NCBI RefSeq assembly: GCF_034092465.1
Contig: NZ_CP139303.1
Coordinates: 558,001 to 622,000, forward strand
From: Prochlorococcus sp. MIT 1223
GTDB lineage: Bacteria > Cyanobacteriota > Cyanobacteriia > PCC-6307 > Cyanobiaceae
Length of the DNA: 64,000 bases
Direction of reading: 5' to 3'
The notes under the pieces are model-generated. The model saw only the letters and a list, made by a program, of their open reading frames with translations, did not search any database and was not told the DNA's origin. The translations under genes and the position numbers were made by a program. This document shows, in pieces, positions 7,918 to 15,963 of this stretch. How positions within the stretch are numbered: the first letter of the stretch is position 1; each line of letters begins with the position of its first letter.

Positions 7918-7936
7918 GCGGGTTTGGCATAGTGGT
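7918..7936 (+). other. possible tRNA-Gly 5' fragment
   Basis: GCGGGTTTGGCATAGTGGT looks like the acceptor strand and D-arm start of a bacterial tRNA-Gly and is preceded by TAAAAT, a possible -10 box. After 7936 the resemblance ends and no anticodon or T-arm follows. It may be a tRNA relic or chance. The downstream gene starts at 7967. The resemblance was judged from memory. Confidence 0.3.
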
Positions 7937-7966
7937 CACCTGGGTTATCTATTGCAATCCAACTAA

Positions 7967-8164
7967 ATGATTGATTTATCACACATACTTGATTTCGCAA
8001 CACAACTTCCTCATCCTTCAGACATTGGCTTAATAAAGCCATCAGGAGGCTTCAATATAGGAGCTGCATTATGCGGATTAGGAGCTGTTTTTGGAATGAT
8101 TCAATTTTTTTACTATTCCGATGACTCAAAGCGGATAGACCCTTGGGCGAAACAAGATAAATAA
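7967..8164 (+). CDS. small membrane protein, 65 aa, paralogous to the gene at 8289
   Basis: A 65-residue protein with a polar N-terminus, a membrane helix at about 30-50 (IGAALCGLGAVFGMIQFFYY) and a charged end. The segment beginning GGFN and ending FFYYSDD..DP aligns with the 47-residue protein convergent to it (GGFN..QFVYYGLDANDP), so the two appear to be related. It is divergent from pcb copy 3. No named family recognised. Given the location, a photosynthetic-membrane role is possible but is only inference. Confidence 0.75.
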   Translation: MIDLSHILDFATQLPHPSDIGLIKPSGGFNIGAALCGLGAVFGMIQFFYYSDDSKRIDPWAKQDK

Positions 8165-8199
8165 AAAAAAGCGGGGTTTTAAACCCCGCTTTTTTTTAT
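8163..8199. terminator. bidirectional terminator between two small membrane-protein genes
   Basis: AAAAAAAAGCGGGGTTT, then AAACCCCGCTTTTTTTT: a perfect GC stem flanked by A and T runs. It lies 0-1 base after the stop of the 7967 gene and about 90 bases beyond the stop of the convergent gene at 8289. Confidence 0.9.
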
Positions 8200-8288
8200 T
8201 TAATACCAAATTGAAATATCAGAATTGTTTCTTGCTTTTCAGCAAAGGTACCAAATCTAAAATTCAGTCAGTTATATAGGACTAATGA

Positions 8289-8432
8289 TTAGTCTTTTGT
8301 TGGATCGTTTGCATCCAAGCCGTAATAAACGAATTGGGACACCTGAACAAGGGCCAGCACACCAAAGGCTGCTGCAACTCCGTTAAAGCCTCCAATTGTG
8401 ATTGTTCCCAATAAGGTTGTTGCGTGAATCAT
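8289..8432 (-). CDS. small membrane protein, 47 aa, paralogous to the gene at 7967
   Basis: Translated by hand from the ATG at 8432: a 47-residue protein with one membrane helix (GVAAAFGVLALVQVSQFVYY) and a short acidic tail ending NDPTKD. The block GGFN..AAFGVLALVQVSQFVYYG mirrors the 65-residue convergent protein. It lacks the ExxNGR motif of Hli proteins. No family name recognised. Length and hydrophobicity resemble minor photosystem subunits, but there is no specific match. Confidence 0.7.
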   Translation of the reverse strand: MIHATTLLGTITIGGFNGVAAAFGVLALVQVSQFVYYGLDANDPTKD

Positions 8433-8628
8433 TGGCACATGAGAATACGACTATAAATAAAACCTAAAAGAAACCAAAAAAGTTAAAAAAAGGAAATCTC
8501 GTAGCACGTTGAAAAAATTAGATAACAATATCCTCAAAAAAACTGTTTTAAATTGTTAGGAATTCTTCTATGTGATTATCTTCTTAAATTTAAAAACCAG
8601 ACAAAAAGGCTTCTAACTCAATAAAATT

Positions 8629-9033
8629 TCAATCAAGGCCTTGAAACAGTTCCTTATGTACAACCAAGGTGTCATAAGGAGAAGTTCCCGCCTCTGGAGT
8701 CAAAGGATCTCCATCTACATTCCATGCGGAACTGCACAAAAGATCTCCATCCCAGCGAACACCAAAAGGATTAATGGATTTTGACCATATCCGAACCGCT
8801 TCAAAATGAGAGGGCATATATCCTCCGATTTTCCTACAGCATTCACAAATAATTGATAAAACAGGAGGTTTAGGCTTAAGTCTTAAATCTTTGACCAAAC
8901 TTGGTTGATTAAATACTCCAATATAACGAATATATTCAATCAATTCAAGATCAGATTCTGACAGGTTTGCCTTAAATAAGGCTCTTTCAAACTCCTCCAA
9001 AGGAGTGATAGGTCTAGGCAAGATTTCTCGCAT
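8629..9033 (-). CDS. hypothetical protein, 134 aa
   Basis: A soluble 134-residue protein. The N-terminal half is helical with a proline-rich start (REILPRPITPLEEFERALF). The middle has a ICECCRK cysteine cluster that could bind metal, and the end is rich in Trp, Asp and Gly (WDGDLLCSSAWNVDGDP). It looks like a conserved cyanobacterial protein of unknown function. It stands alone on the minus strand, upstream of further small minus-strand genes. Confidence 0.65.
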   Translation of the reverse strand: MREILPRPITPLEEFERALFKANLSESDLELIEYIRYIGVFNQPSLVKDLRLKPKPPVLSIICECCRKIGGYMPSHFEAVRIWSKSINPFGVRWDGDLLCSSAWNVDGDPLTPEAGTSPYDTLVVHKELFQGLD

Positions 9034-9120
9034 AATTAATTACATGTAAAATTGACAAATCATTTTGACAACAAGGATTTTCAAAGATTGATAGTTTTAA
9101 TTAAAGAAACATTATTAATA

Positions 9121-9333
9121 TTATTCCTTACCTTTAGTTTCAGTACCTTTAGATTCATTCATAATAACTTCCTTTTTAATCGGCCATCTTGCCTTAAGGT
9201 TCATGGGATTCCTGAGGTTTAGCTCAAATTTCTTTCCCTGCATAAGTGAAATACATGCTTTAAATATTGTTCCTCCAATTAAAAGTATCAGAAAAAGCCT
9301 TAAAAAGGCTAATAAATTAGAGATGTTATCCAT
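9121..9333 (-). CDS. small membrane protein, 70 aa
   Basis: A 70-residue protein with a hydrophobic segment at about 8-30 (LAFLRLFLILLIGGTIFKAC) and a basic then charged tail (KARWPIKKEVIMNESKGTETKGKE). The RWPIKK segment resembles the RWVRPE of the next gene upstream (9367-9531), so the two may belong to one group. It is probably part of a minus-strand run 9762-9121. Confidence 0.55.
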   Translation of the reverse strand: MDNISNLLAFLRLFLILLIGGTIFKACISLMQGKKFELNLRNPMNLKARWPIKKEVIMNESKGTETKGKE

Positions 9334-9366
9334 TACAGTAATTCAATAAGGTTTGCAATGTTAGTA

Positions 9367-9531
9367 TTATTTTTCATTTTCATCAATAGTTGATTTAGTC
9401 TTAATATTTGATTCTGGCCTTACCCATCTTTTCTCTGTTGGTACTTTTTTCGTAAATCTTCTTAAACCAACAATAATCAGAGAAGCAAAGACGACTGTCC
9501 AGAAAAGAGGGATTAAGAGTTCATTTTCCAT
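9367..9531 (-). CDS. small membrane protein, 54 aa
   Basis: Hand-translated from the ATG at 9531: one N-terminal membrane helix (LLIPLFWTVVFASLIIVGL) followed by a basic region (RRFTKKVPTEKRWVRPES) and an acidic end. Its ATG abuts the stop codon of the upstream gene (TAAATG at 9534-9529), a strong sign of translational coupling. Function unknown. Confidence 0.6.
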   Translation of the reverse strand: MENELLIPLFWTVVFASLIIVGLRRFTKKVPTEKRWVRPESNIKTKSTIDENEK

Positions 9532-9762
9532 TTATGAGCCTTTTATTGATTTAGCAACATTTGTAGTTTTACCCTCTAACTCTGATGGTATTTCTAGACC
9601 GAACCCCTCAAGCAATTGCTTCAGAAGCACTTTGTCTGACTTATCCTTGCTTTGCAATATTGACTTACTTTTAACACTAAATGCAGAAATCATTAATAAA
9701 GATACAACCAAAGCAAGCACAAAAGAAAATAAAATGAGTTTGTCGTAAAACAATTGTTCCAA
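9532..9762 (-). CDS. small membrane protein, 76 aa
   Basis: A 76-residue protein with a membrane helix at about 9-30 (LILFSFVLALVVSLLMISAF) and a polar C-terminal half with LLKQLLEGFGLEIPSELEG. It is the first of at least two directly abutting genes on the minus strand. No family recognised. Confidence 0.6.
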   Translation of the reverse strand: MEQLFYDKLILFSFVLALVVSLLMISAFSVKSKSILQSKDKSDKVLLKQLLEGFGLEIPSELEGKTTNVAKSIKGS

Positions 9763-9951
9763 AGACGCTTATTATCAAAACCATACATCAATCTTTCCAT
9801 TAATTGCAAAAAAAAACAATAGAGTTTAATAAATTTAGGAAAACCAAAAACTAAGTTTAATTACCTATAAATAAATAATAAATTTAATGATTTTTATTCA
9901 TCAAGTTTAGTCCTCTGTAATTAGACTAAGCAAGATTAATTAGTTTTTTCA

Positions 9952-10134
9952 CTAAGAATATTTTCTTCTATAGAAAGTTGAAAACAAGAGAAGGGAAGCA
10001 AAGCCTAAGGATATAATCATAAAAAGTACTCCTATGAGTGCTCCAAGCGAATAACCGACATTAAAGTATTCTGAACCCTTGATAAGTGATTCAGTGATAG
10101 GAGTTTCCATATTAGGATCTTTATAATTATTCAA
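9952..10134 (-). CDS. small membrane protein, 60 aa
   Basis: A 60-residue protein: a polar N-terminus, one membrane helix at about 30-54 (LGALIGVLFMIISLGFASLL) and a basic tail (YRRKYS). Met9 is an alternative start. Unknown function. Confidence 0.55.
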   Translation of the reverse strand: MNNYKDPNMETPITESLIKGSEYFNVGYSLGALIGVLFMIISLGFASLLLFSTFYRRKYS

Positions 10135-10529
10135 TTTTAAAGCCTTTTTTTATTTCTAATAAGATATTTTTATCTTGGCAGAATATAGAATAAATCATAA
10201 AGGTATCTCATTTATCACGAAGATATGTGCCCTAACAAAGCTTTACTAAGTACATTTTAGTAGTAATATCTTCAATTAGATTTCTAAAAAATATCACTAA
10301 TCTTATATCTTTTCTAAGAATGGATTAACTGGATCAATAATAAGTTATTAAATTATTATTTACTCTATTAATATCATAAGGCTTCCTAAAGGCAAATTAA
10401 CTACAGCAAAAGAATTAAAGCTATTTTTACGTCTAATTAATAATTTTACTTTTATTTCTAAATTTTCATACATTTTCTTCACTAAAAAGACATAAAAAGC
10501 ATAAGCTTAATAAAGCTATTAAAAGCAAA
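10135..10529. other. AT-rich intergenic stretch
   Basis: Between divergent small genes. I see only AT-rich sequence with stops in every frame and no clear RNA gene or terminator. It must hold promoters for both neighbours. Confidence 0.4.
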
Positions 10530-10844
10530 GTGAGAAATCCTTCTCAAAATAAAATTCTTGCAGAATCTTCTGCTTGGGTAGCTGTCTTGCTTAATTTTAT
10601 TCCAGGACTAGGCACAGGGTACATATACCAAAGAAGATGGAAAGCATATTGGATAACTAATTTTGTTTTCGCGGCATGGATTGGACTAAACCTTTTCAGA
10701 GATGTTGGTATAGATCCAAATGACCCAATAATTATGAATAGTGGAGGAGGTAATTTGTATGGGATAATTATTTTCGCGACTATTACATCTGCAGAAGCTT
10801 GGATGGCTGTAAAGAAGGCAAAAGATAACTTAAGTAATGTTTAG
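10530..10844 (+). CDS. small multi-spanning membrane protein, 104 aa (TM2-like N-terminus)
   Basis: A 104-residue protein with a GTG start at 10530. The block LLNFIPGLGTGYIYQRRWKA is reminiscent of the TM2 domain, which has a membrane helix, a GxG turn and a basic loop before a second helix. Two or three hydrophobic segments follow (about 17-32, 42-55, 77-90), and the tail is basic. No enzyme motif is visible. GTG is used because no in-frame ATG occurs upstream of the conserved block. Confidence 0.65.
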   Translation: MRNPSQNKILAESSAWVAVLLNFIPGLGTGYIYQRRWKAYWITNFVFAAWIGLNLFRDVGIDPNDPIIMNSGGGNLYGIIIFATITSAEAWMAVKKAKDNLSNV

Positions 10845-10869
10845 AATATATATAACTAGAGATTCACTA

Positions 10870-11538
10870 TTAAGGTAAATACTCAAGATCAAAGAACGAG
10901 AAAATTTGTTTGTCTGAAATAGGCTTGTCTTCTACTATTGATTCAATTGTCCTACTAGTTAAAACCCAGGGACCATTATGATCTAATGCTTTAAACTCAT
11001 CTAAAAATATATTTTTCTCTTTATAGGGCTTAGCAGTTAAAGGGTCGAGGTATTGACTTGTATATTTCTTGCTTAAATAACCATTAGTTGTATTTGTTAC
11101 TTCCTTGGTGAAAATATTAATTAATTTAGAATGAATATGTCGATAAACCATAGTGACAATATTATTTTTTATTCTATAAATATCCCCTTCATTTTTCCCA
11201 CCAACAATAACTTCCATTCCTACTTCATCAAAATCACCTACAGTAAAAGTATTTTCTCCATGTATTAATTCAAAAGGTCGATAAACTCTATGTATAGAGA
11301 CTTCCCAAAGTTGTGAGCGAATAGACTTTTCAACTAAATCTTCTTTTATTCCATTAACCCTGATTTTAAGATCTCTGTCTAAAGAAAAATCACCCTCTAT
11401 AAATAAATCTCCTTTACGCAATGAACAAAACCCTTTATAGCCTCTAAATTTATTACCCCAAGTGTATCTATTTTCATATGCTTTCTGGAATTCATCACGG
11501 CAATTGCTTCCTTTGATAGGTCGTATAGTTAAGGTCAT
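10870..11538 (-). CDS. DUF3386 family protein
   Basis: A 222-residue soluble protein recognised as the cyanobacterial DUF3386 family: an N-terminal RYTWGNKFRGYKGFCSLRKG block, followed by beta-rich segments with FIEGDFSLDRDLKIRV, GMEVIVGG and a C-terminal LTSRTIES region. The family is confined to cyanobacteria and plastid lineages and has no assigned function. It is convergent with the small membrane-protein gene ending at 10844. Confidence 0.75.
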   Translation of the reverse strand: MTLTIRPIKGSNCRDEFQKAYENRYTWGNKFRGYKGFCSLRKGDLFIEGDFSLDRDLKIRVNGIKEDLVEKSIRSQLWEVSIHRVYRPFELIHGENTFTVGDFDEVGMEVIVGGKNEGDIYRIKNNIVTMVYRHIHSKLINIFTKEVTNTTNGYLSKKYTSQYLDPLTAKPYKEKNIFLDEFKALDHNGPWVLTSRTIESIVEDKPISDKQIFSFFDLEYLP

Positions 11539-12242
11539 TTTTATCTAGAAGATTTATCTGGTTTATTTATCAATATTGATTATATCAAGAAATTATATTA
11601 TGGGCTAAATGCTATCAATCATAAGCTCAGATTAATATTTCTTTATTTATATTTGAATTTAGCTTGCTTAAAAATTAACTTTCTATGATGATATAAAAAA
11701 ATAAGTAGAGGTCTTCAATGAGAAAACTTAAAATTTATTTAATTTTTAATTGTTCATCAGAAATATTGGCTATAAGTAGTAGATTGATTTCTATAACAAG
11801 TAAAAAGACTTAAATTAACTAAAATTAGTGGAAATATTATTTTTGAACACGTAAGTAGATTAATGGACTAGGTAGAAGACAAAGCAAGAATTTAGATTAA
11901 ACTAATAATCATATAATTGCTAGAGAATTTTCTATAGATATCTAAGACTAGACTAGTCTAGAATGATAAAAAGGATTAACTCTGGAAATTAATAAAAAAA
12001 ATTCATCAGTTGAAATCACTTAAAGAAGTTATGTTATTAAACATACAGAAGAGTTGATGCTCTTATTTACCGGAGAAGTTCCTTAGAGAAAAAGTAAAAT
12101 ATATTAATTCTACTTGAGCAGAAACTTAAAAGTTTTCATTCTAAAACTTTCTTTAAAAAATATGAAGTTAGATGTATTTATTCCCAATACGCTCTTGTCG
12201 AATCCAAGTACAGACGAGATGCTTGATTTGCAATATTAATCA
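11539..12242. other. 700-base gene-poor stretch
   Basis: Very AT-rich. The best frame, a plus-strand 31-codon ORF at 11718-11813, has no recognisable feature. I see no tRNA or strong terminator. It may be decayed accessory DNA. Confidence 0.45.
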
Positions 12243-12626
12243 ATGATGTTTTTAATTTTTCTCTTGTTTTCAATCTCGATAGGAGCCTTAACTCTATTTT
12301 CATTAAAGAATGATGGTCCTAATAAGCAAGAATTAAAGTTAGCTCTAAGTTCCATGTACTCAAACTTTAAATCATTAATGAGATCTACTAAAGAGTTTCT
12401 TCTCCTTTTAGTCAAAGATATCATTCAGTCGAAATCCACTGATAATTCCCCGATAGAGAGTAGCCATAGACAAGATGAGGTTTTGATATCTCCTTCTACA
12501 ACTATCCAACTATCAGATAATGTAGATGATAATTTAAATCCATCTTCTGAAGAAGATTTAGCCCTTAATGAATTTTCTCCTGATGTATTGCAATTAATAG
12601 AAGAAGAAGAAGAAAAAGTAGCCTAG
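12243..12626 (+). CDS. membrane-anchored acidic protein, paralogue-like to the repeat protein at 2015
   Basis: A 127-residue protein: an N-terminal hydrophobic anchor (FLIFLLFSISIGALTLFSL), an amphipathic region (KQELKLALSSMYSNFKSLM, LLLLVKDI), then a long acidic Ser/Asp/Asn tail ending in a poly-Glu stretch. The anchor, the helical segment and the switch to an acidic tail match the layout of the 2015 gene, which carries the 13-residue repeats instead. Its stop overlaps the stop of a convergent small gene by four bases (CTAG). Confidence 0.65.
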   Translation: MMFLIFLLFSISIGALTLFSLKNDGPNKQELKLALSSMYSNFKSLMRSTKEFLLLLVKDIIQSKSTDNSPIESSHRQDEVLISPSTTIQLSDNVDDNLNPSSEEDLALNEFSPDVLQLIEEEEEKVA

Positions 12627-12778
12627 GAGTATTTTATATAATCATGAACACTTGGTATGTATTTATATCCTAGGTAAGCAAGAAGAAATAAAGAGTTCAG
12701 GGCTAAGAAAACAAAGAATTGGATTTTTAAGAAAGTTTTACTGACTTGAGGATTGTCGCTTTTTATGTCAACTCTCAT
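12623..12778 (-). CDS. small membrane protein, 51 aa
   Basis: Hand-translated from the ATG at 12778: a polar N-terminus (MRVDIKSDNPQVSKTF), one membrane helix (IQFFVFLALNSLFLLAYLGY) and a short polar end. The stop codon lies inside the palindrome CTAG, shared tail to tail with the plus-strand gene ending at 12626. Unknown function. Confidence 0.55.
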   Translation of the reverse strand: MRVDIKSDNPQVSKTFLKIQFFVFLALNSLFLLAYLGYKYIPSVHDYIKYS

Positions 12779-12877
12779 GGATTCATTTTCTGTTTACCTT
12801 TATCTTGAATGCAAGACCCGTTAATCATTTTTATCTTAATTTCTTGTAAAAATATAGGAAATGGAATTTTTTAGAAT

Positions 12878-13132
12878 TTGACTTCAATTTCTGTTCAATC
12901 TTTATTGGAAGACTCTCTAAGTCAGCCAGCTATTGGAGATACCTCAAAATTTTTGTGGCATGCTACCCCTTTAGGGATAGCTGCTCTTTATAAGGAGAAA
13001 GAAGCTACTCCATCTAAGAGCACTTATGAAGAAGCTCTAACTGAAGGACTAGAAGTAGGTCTTGATTTAAGTAGAGAGGAGAGGGAATCTCATTATTCAG
13101 AGAAAGGATTGGTAATTTTGTTTTATTCTTAG
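12878..13132 (+). CDS. hypothetical protein, 84 aa
   Basis: An 84-residue protein with a TTG start at 12878 (no in-frame ATG follows until well inside). It is acidic and Glu/Ser-rich (TYEEALTEGLEVGLDLSREE) with no signal or membrane segment. No family recognised. The unusual start lowers confidence. Confidence 0.45.
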   Translation: MTSISVQSLLEDSLSQPAIGDTSKFLWHATPLGIAALYKEKEATPSKSTYEEALTEGLEVGLDLSREERESHYSEKGLVILFYS

Positions 13133-13331
13133 CAGTTACCGAAGCTTAAAAAATTCCTATGAACCATCATTTAAGAGTCTCTTAAAAGCTTCTATCTAAA
13201 CCCAAAATAAAAATCAAAGGAATAAGTTGGTTTTCCATTAACCAAGTTAATTCTTAATCATCACTAAAGAAATAATTCCAAATCAGCACATAGTTCTGAT
13301 GTTAACTTCCAATAGCTTTTTTAAATAAAAA

Positions 13332-13637
13332 ATGCTTGCTTCTCTAAACTTATGCTCAGTATTAGAAAATTATTGTTATTCCAAAAAATTATCCGATAAA
13401 GAGTTGGATTTCCTAGAAAGGTGCTGGCTAGATTCATTGAACACCTTTCACTACAATAGATATCCAAATATCGCGCCTGCAATAGTTTGCGATCAAGCTG
13501 GTATACAACGTGGAAGTTATTGGATCACTTGTAATGCAGCAATACTTGATCGTTTAAGACCAGTAGGAACGGGTAAAACAAGAAGAGCTAGGGTATTTGA
13601 CGCTTTATGCGAATCTGGCCTAGCAGTTAATAGCTAA
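13332..13637 (+). CDS. hypothetical protein, 101 aa
   Basis: A 101-residue soluble protein with several Cys and Trp residues. Notable segments are LSDKELDFLERCWLDSLNTF and a basic GTGKTRRARVFDALCESG near the end. The latter is not a Walker motif, because no preceding beta strand or matching spacing is present. It looks like a conserved picocyanobacterial protein. Function unknown. Confidence 0.6.
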   Translation: MLASLNLCSVLENYCYSKKLSDKELDFLERCWLDSLNTFHYNRYPNIAPAIVCDQAGIQRGSYWITCNAAILDRLRPVGTGKTRRARVFDALCESGLAVNS

Positions 13638-13695
13638 ATAATTCTGAAATATTCAATCTACTAAAAGGAAGCTATAAATAATTCTAATAAAGTTT

Positions 13696-13887
13696 TTAAT
13701 TTTTAGATTTAGACATAGCATTACCCTCTATCCAAAGGCTTTTTGTTTGAATCCTGCTTCTTAGCAAAAGCCAGGGAAGTGATAGCAGAATAAAAAGAGA
13801 CGATAATGCAAACAAGTCAGTAGTAAATCTACTGATGCCCCATTCTGAGGAGGCTAGAGCGAAAAGATTAAATTCCATTTGAATCAA
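13696..13887 (-). CDS. small membrane protein, 63 aa
   Basis: A 63-residue protein; Met4 (MEFNLFALASSEWG) may be the true start. There is one membrane helix at about 25-42 (LFALSSLFILLSLPWLLL), then a basic tail. It is convergent with the 13332 gene. Unknown function. Confidence 0.5.
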   Translation of the reverse strand: MIQMEFNLFALASSEWGISRFTTDLFALSSLFILLSLPWLLLRSRIQTKSLWIEGNAMSKSKN

Positions 13888-14084
13888 AACTTTTCACAAG
13901 CCTAAGCTGAAGTAGCAAATGATTATGGTTTTTGTAAAAAATATACAAGACAACTCCTATAGCATGAGTCTCTTGGCTCTTCGTAAATATATTTAAATTG
14001 ATTTCACTGCTGATTAGTTAAGCATATAAATGAATTTGTTGTTTGATTGCAAAATCACTTAATTTCACAAGGAACAGAAAGAAT

Positions 14085-14150
14085 TTAAACCTTATGTTTT
14101 GAAGACCTTTTGAATATTTGAATAAATGGCTTAAAAGGATTTAGCTCCAT
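14085..14150 (-). CDS. micro-protein MELNPFKP family, copy 1 (21 aa)
   Basis: ATG at 14150 gives MELNPFKPFIQIFKRSSKHK and one further residue. The first eight residues are identical to those of the 26-residue frame at 26306-26386, and the next several are similar (hydrophobic and Lys/Arg alternating, a short amphipathic helix). Two independent occurrences in one window make translation plausible. No known family. Confidence 0.4.
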   Translation of the reverse strand: MELNPFKPFIQIFKRSSKHKV

Positions 14151-14215
14151 TACTTAATAACTCCTAAATTAAGTTGATTAGTTGTTTTAAAAGAGACTGC
14201 TTTGATTTGAGAAAT

Positions 14216-14299
14216 TCACTTGTATAAGAAATTAATAATGGCTATTAAGCCTGGCACAAAAAAGTAACCAAACATACGCTGACTCAAATCATCAGTCAT
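14216..14299 (-). CDS. possible micro-protein, 27 aa
   Basis: ATG at 14299 gives a 27-residue peptide with a short polar head (MTDDLSQRM) and a hydrophobic helix (FGYFFVPGLIAIINFLY) ending in Lys. It lies 65 bases upstream of the MELNPFKP micro-protein on the same strand. Low confidence because of size. Confidence 0.3.
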   Translation of the reverse strand: MTDDLSQRMFGYFFVPGLIAIINFLYK

Positions 14300-14514
14300 T
14301 AAGAACTGTAACATATCGTATGTATTTTTGTAAACCAAATTCCGGTAAAATTTCTGGGATTATCGAATGGGCTAAATTTGCTTTTGCAGACTTTTCTTTT
14401 GAAATTATTTGTTGATACTTATTTAGCCTGATTAATGATTATCTTAATTTTTTGGAGGATATTTATAATATAAAGGCATTCTAGTCTTAGCAGATTAAGG
14501 GAATAGGCTTATAA

Positions 14515-14766
14515 TTAATTCCCAAAATGATATATTAATTTTAAAACTAAAATGAAAAAATTAAGAATAAATGTTATAATATTTGCAGTAACTATAGGAA
14601 TTGAATTAATATTTAGACCATATATAATCCAACATGAAATACCTGAGAGGAAGCAAATAAGCATAACATAAGAGAAGTCCTCAGCAGACTTTGTTTTCCA
14701 AGTTTTTATAACCTGGGGCAAGAAAGCGAAAGTTGTTAGAATTGCCGCTGCGAATCCAAAGTTCAC
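14515..14766 (-). CDS. SemiSWEET sugar transporter (PQ-loop/MtN3 family)
   Basis: An 83-residue protein with three membrane helices (about 4-20, 32-50, 57-78). It has the SemiSWEET signature: a PQ motif in FAFLPQVIKTWKTKSAEDFS at the end of helix 1, and a conserved Trp and Asn-containing stretch in helices 2 and 3. SemiSWEETs form homodimers that facilitate sugar flux across the inner membrane. The length is normal for the family. It is isolated, between AT-rich gaps, suggesting an accessory gene. Confidence 0.85.
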   Translation of the reverse strand: MNFGFAAAILTTFAFLPQVIKTWKTKSAEDFSYVMLICFLSGISCWIIYGLNINSIPIVTANIITFILNFFILVLKLIYHFGN

Positions 14767-14907
14767 TGTATTTAGTATTATTTATGTAAAAGATAGTATA
14801 ATATATTCAATTATTTAGTATTGAGTTTTTATTAATTAATATTAAATAGTATATATTTAGAAATGAATATTATTCAATATAAAACTAGCTCTTAATCAAA
14901 GTATTTT

Positions 14908-15447
14908 TTAGCCTATGTTATCTATTTCAGTTAAATAGTTTTTAAATTCTTCAACACCTTTTTCACCTATTAAGCCGATAGGATTACCACAAGTATCAAT
15001 GATATTGCTGGCAATACTATCCTTTAACTGATTCTTATTAATTTGTTTAGTTAATTTATTTTTATATACCTCCTTTTTATTCTCTGCTATCGAAAATTTA
15101 ATAGCACTTTCTTTAGAAAGTCCAAATCCAATAGAGTTACAGAATTTATTAGTAATATTTTTTGATACTTTATTTTGAAATTTAAGTATGCTTTCAGGTT
15201 TATTGTCTGCCGCAAAAATAGGTTTATTAAACTGAAAAAAAGTAAGTGTTAATGTAATTATAATAATTATATTATATCCTTTCTTAAGGTTCACTAATTT
15301 AGTGATTTTAACAAAATTTAGCTTCAGGTAATCCCAAAGGTAAATGCCATACATTGTTTTTTTTCTTATGCTGATTTTATGTTTATCAGAATTTTTAAGG
15401 AATGAAATACAATTCATGGCATAAAAGCATTTAAAATTAAACTTCAT
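14908..15447 (-). CDS. secreted hypothetical protein (cyanobacterial)
   Basis: The open frame is 179 residues, but the real start is probably downstream of the first Met. A signal-like hydrophobic stretch (YNIIIIITLTLTFFQF) with a predicted cut near PIFAADN lies at about residues 58-81, which would be too deep for a signal peptide from the first Met; Met32 (MYGIYLW) is still rather long. The mature part is basic and Lys/Asn-rich, with two Cys (KFCNSIGFGLSKES, IDTCGNPIGL). I recognise the style of a conserved picocyanobacterial exported protein, but no function. Confidence 0.6.
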   Translation of the reverse strand: MKFNFKCFYAMNCISFLKNSDKHKISIRKKTMYGIYLWDYLKLNFVKITKLVNLKKGYNIIIIITLTLTFFQFNKPIFAADNKPESILKFQNKVSKNITNKFCNSIGFGLSKESAIKFSIAENKKEVYKNKLTKQINKNQLKDSIASNIIDTCGNPIGLIGEKGVEEFKNYLTEIDNIG

Positions 15448-15612
15448 TTTAAATAAGCTTATAAGGCTTATATCTGCATAAATTCTCGCATTGCATCTTA
15501 TTGCTATTGGGCAAAATTAAAAAAATACAAGAGTTTGCTTTTGAAAAGGAGTTTAAAAGATGTCAAGCCTATAAAAGTTTGTTATCTTTTTTTATGTGAG
15601 TATATTTACGAA

Positions 15613-15861
15613 ATGGCGACTAGGAGAGAAAAGTACCCTGAGAAATGTCCTTGGGATGGGGGCCCTGATCAGAATTTAGCAAAAAAAGATCAATGGGTTA
15701 TGCAAAATGGGATAGAAACTGTTGTTTTTAGCAAAAACAAACTAGATGAGCATTATTTCATTATAAAAACTCCTCAAAATGAGGAAACAATTCTGGCTTT
15801 TAGAGCCAGACTTCTTTTTCAAAAATTGCTCGACAAGGGCTTTAAGCTTCAAGAATTCTAA
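15613..15861 (+). CDS. conserved hypothetical protein, 82 aa
   Basis: The frame is open from 15535, but the N-terminal 26 codons look non-coding. MATRREKYPEKCPWDGGPDQ at 15613 is a far better start. It is a soluble, charged protein with a possible metal-binding C-P-W segment and the end FRARLLFQKLLDKGFKLQEF. It appears to be a conserved picocyanobacterial protein of unknown role. Confidence 0.65.
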   Translation: MATRREKYPEKCPWDGGPDQNLAKKDQWVMQNGIETVVFSKNKLDEHYFIIKTPQNEETILAFRARLLFQKLLDKGFKLQEF

Positions 15862-15963
15862 TAAATCGTATTAGAGCTAGATGCTATGAGCTTTTAATTA
15901 GGCAAGTGTTGAATTGAAATCATTAAACTATTTATAGAGCGAAATGGCTAGGAAATTAAATTC

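Noticed and set aside
11718-11813. 31-codon plus-strand frame
   Set aside because: No hydrophobic or charged pattern that differs from chance in AT-rich DNA.
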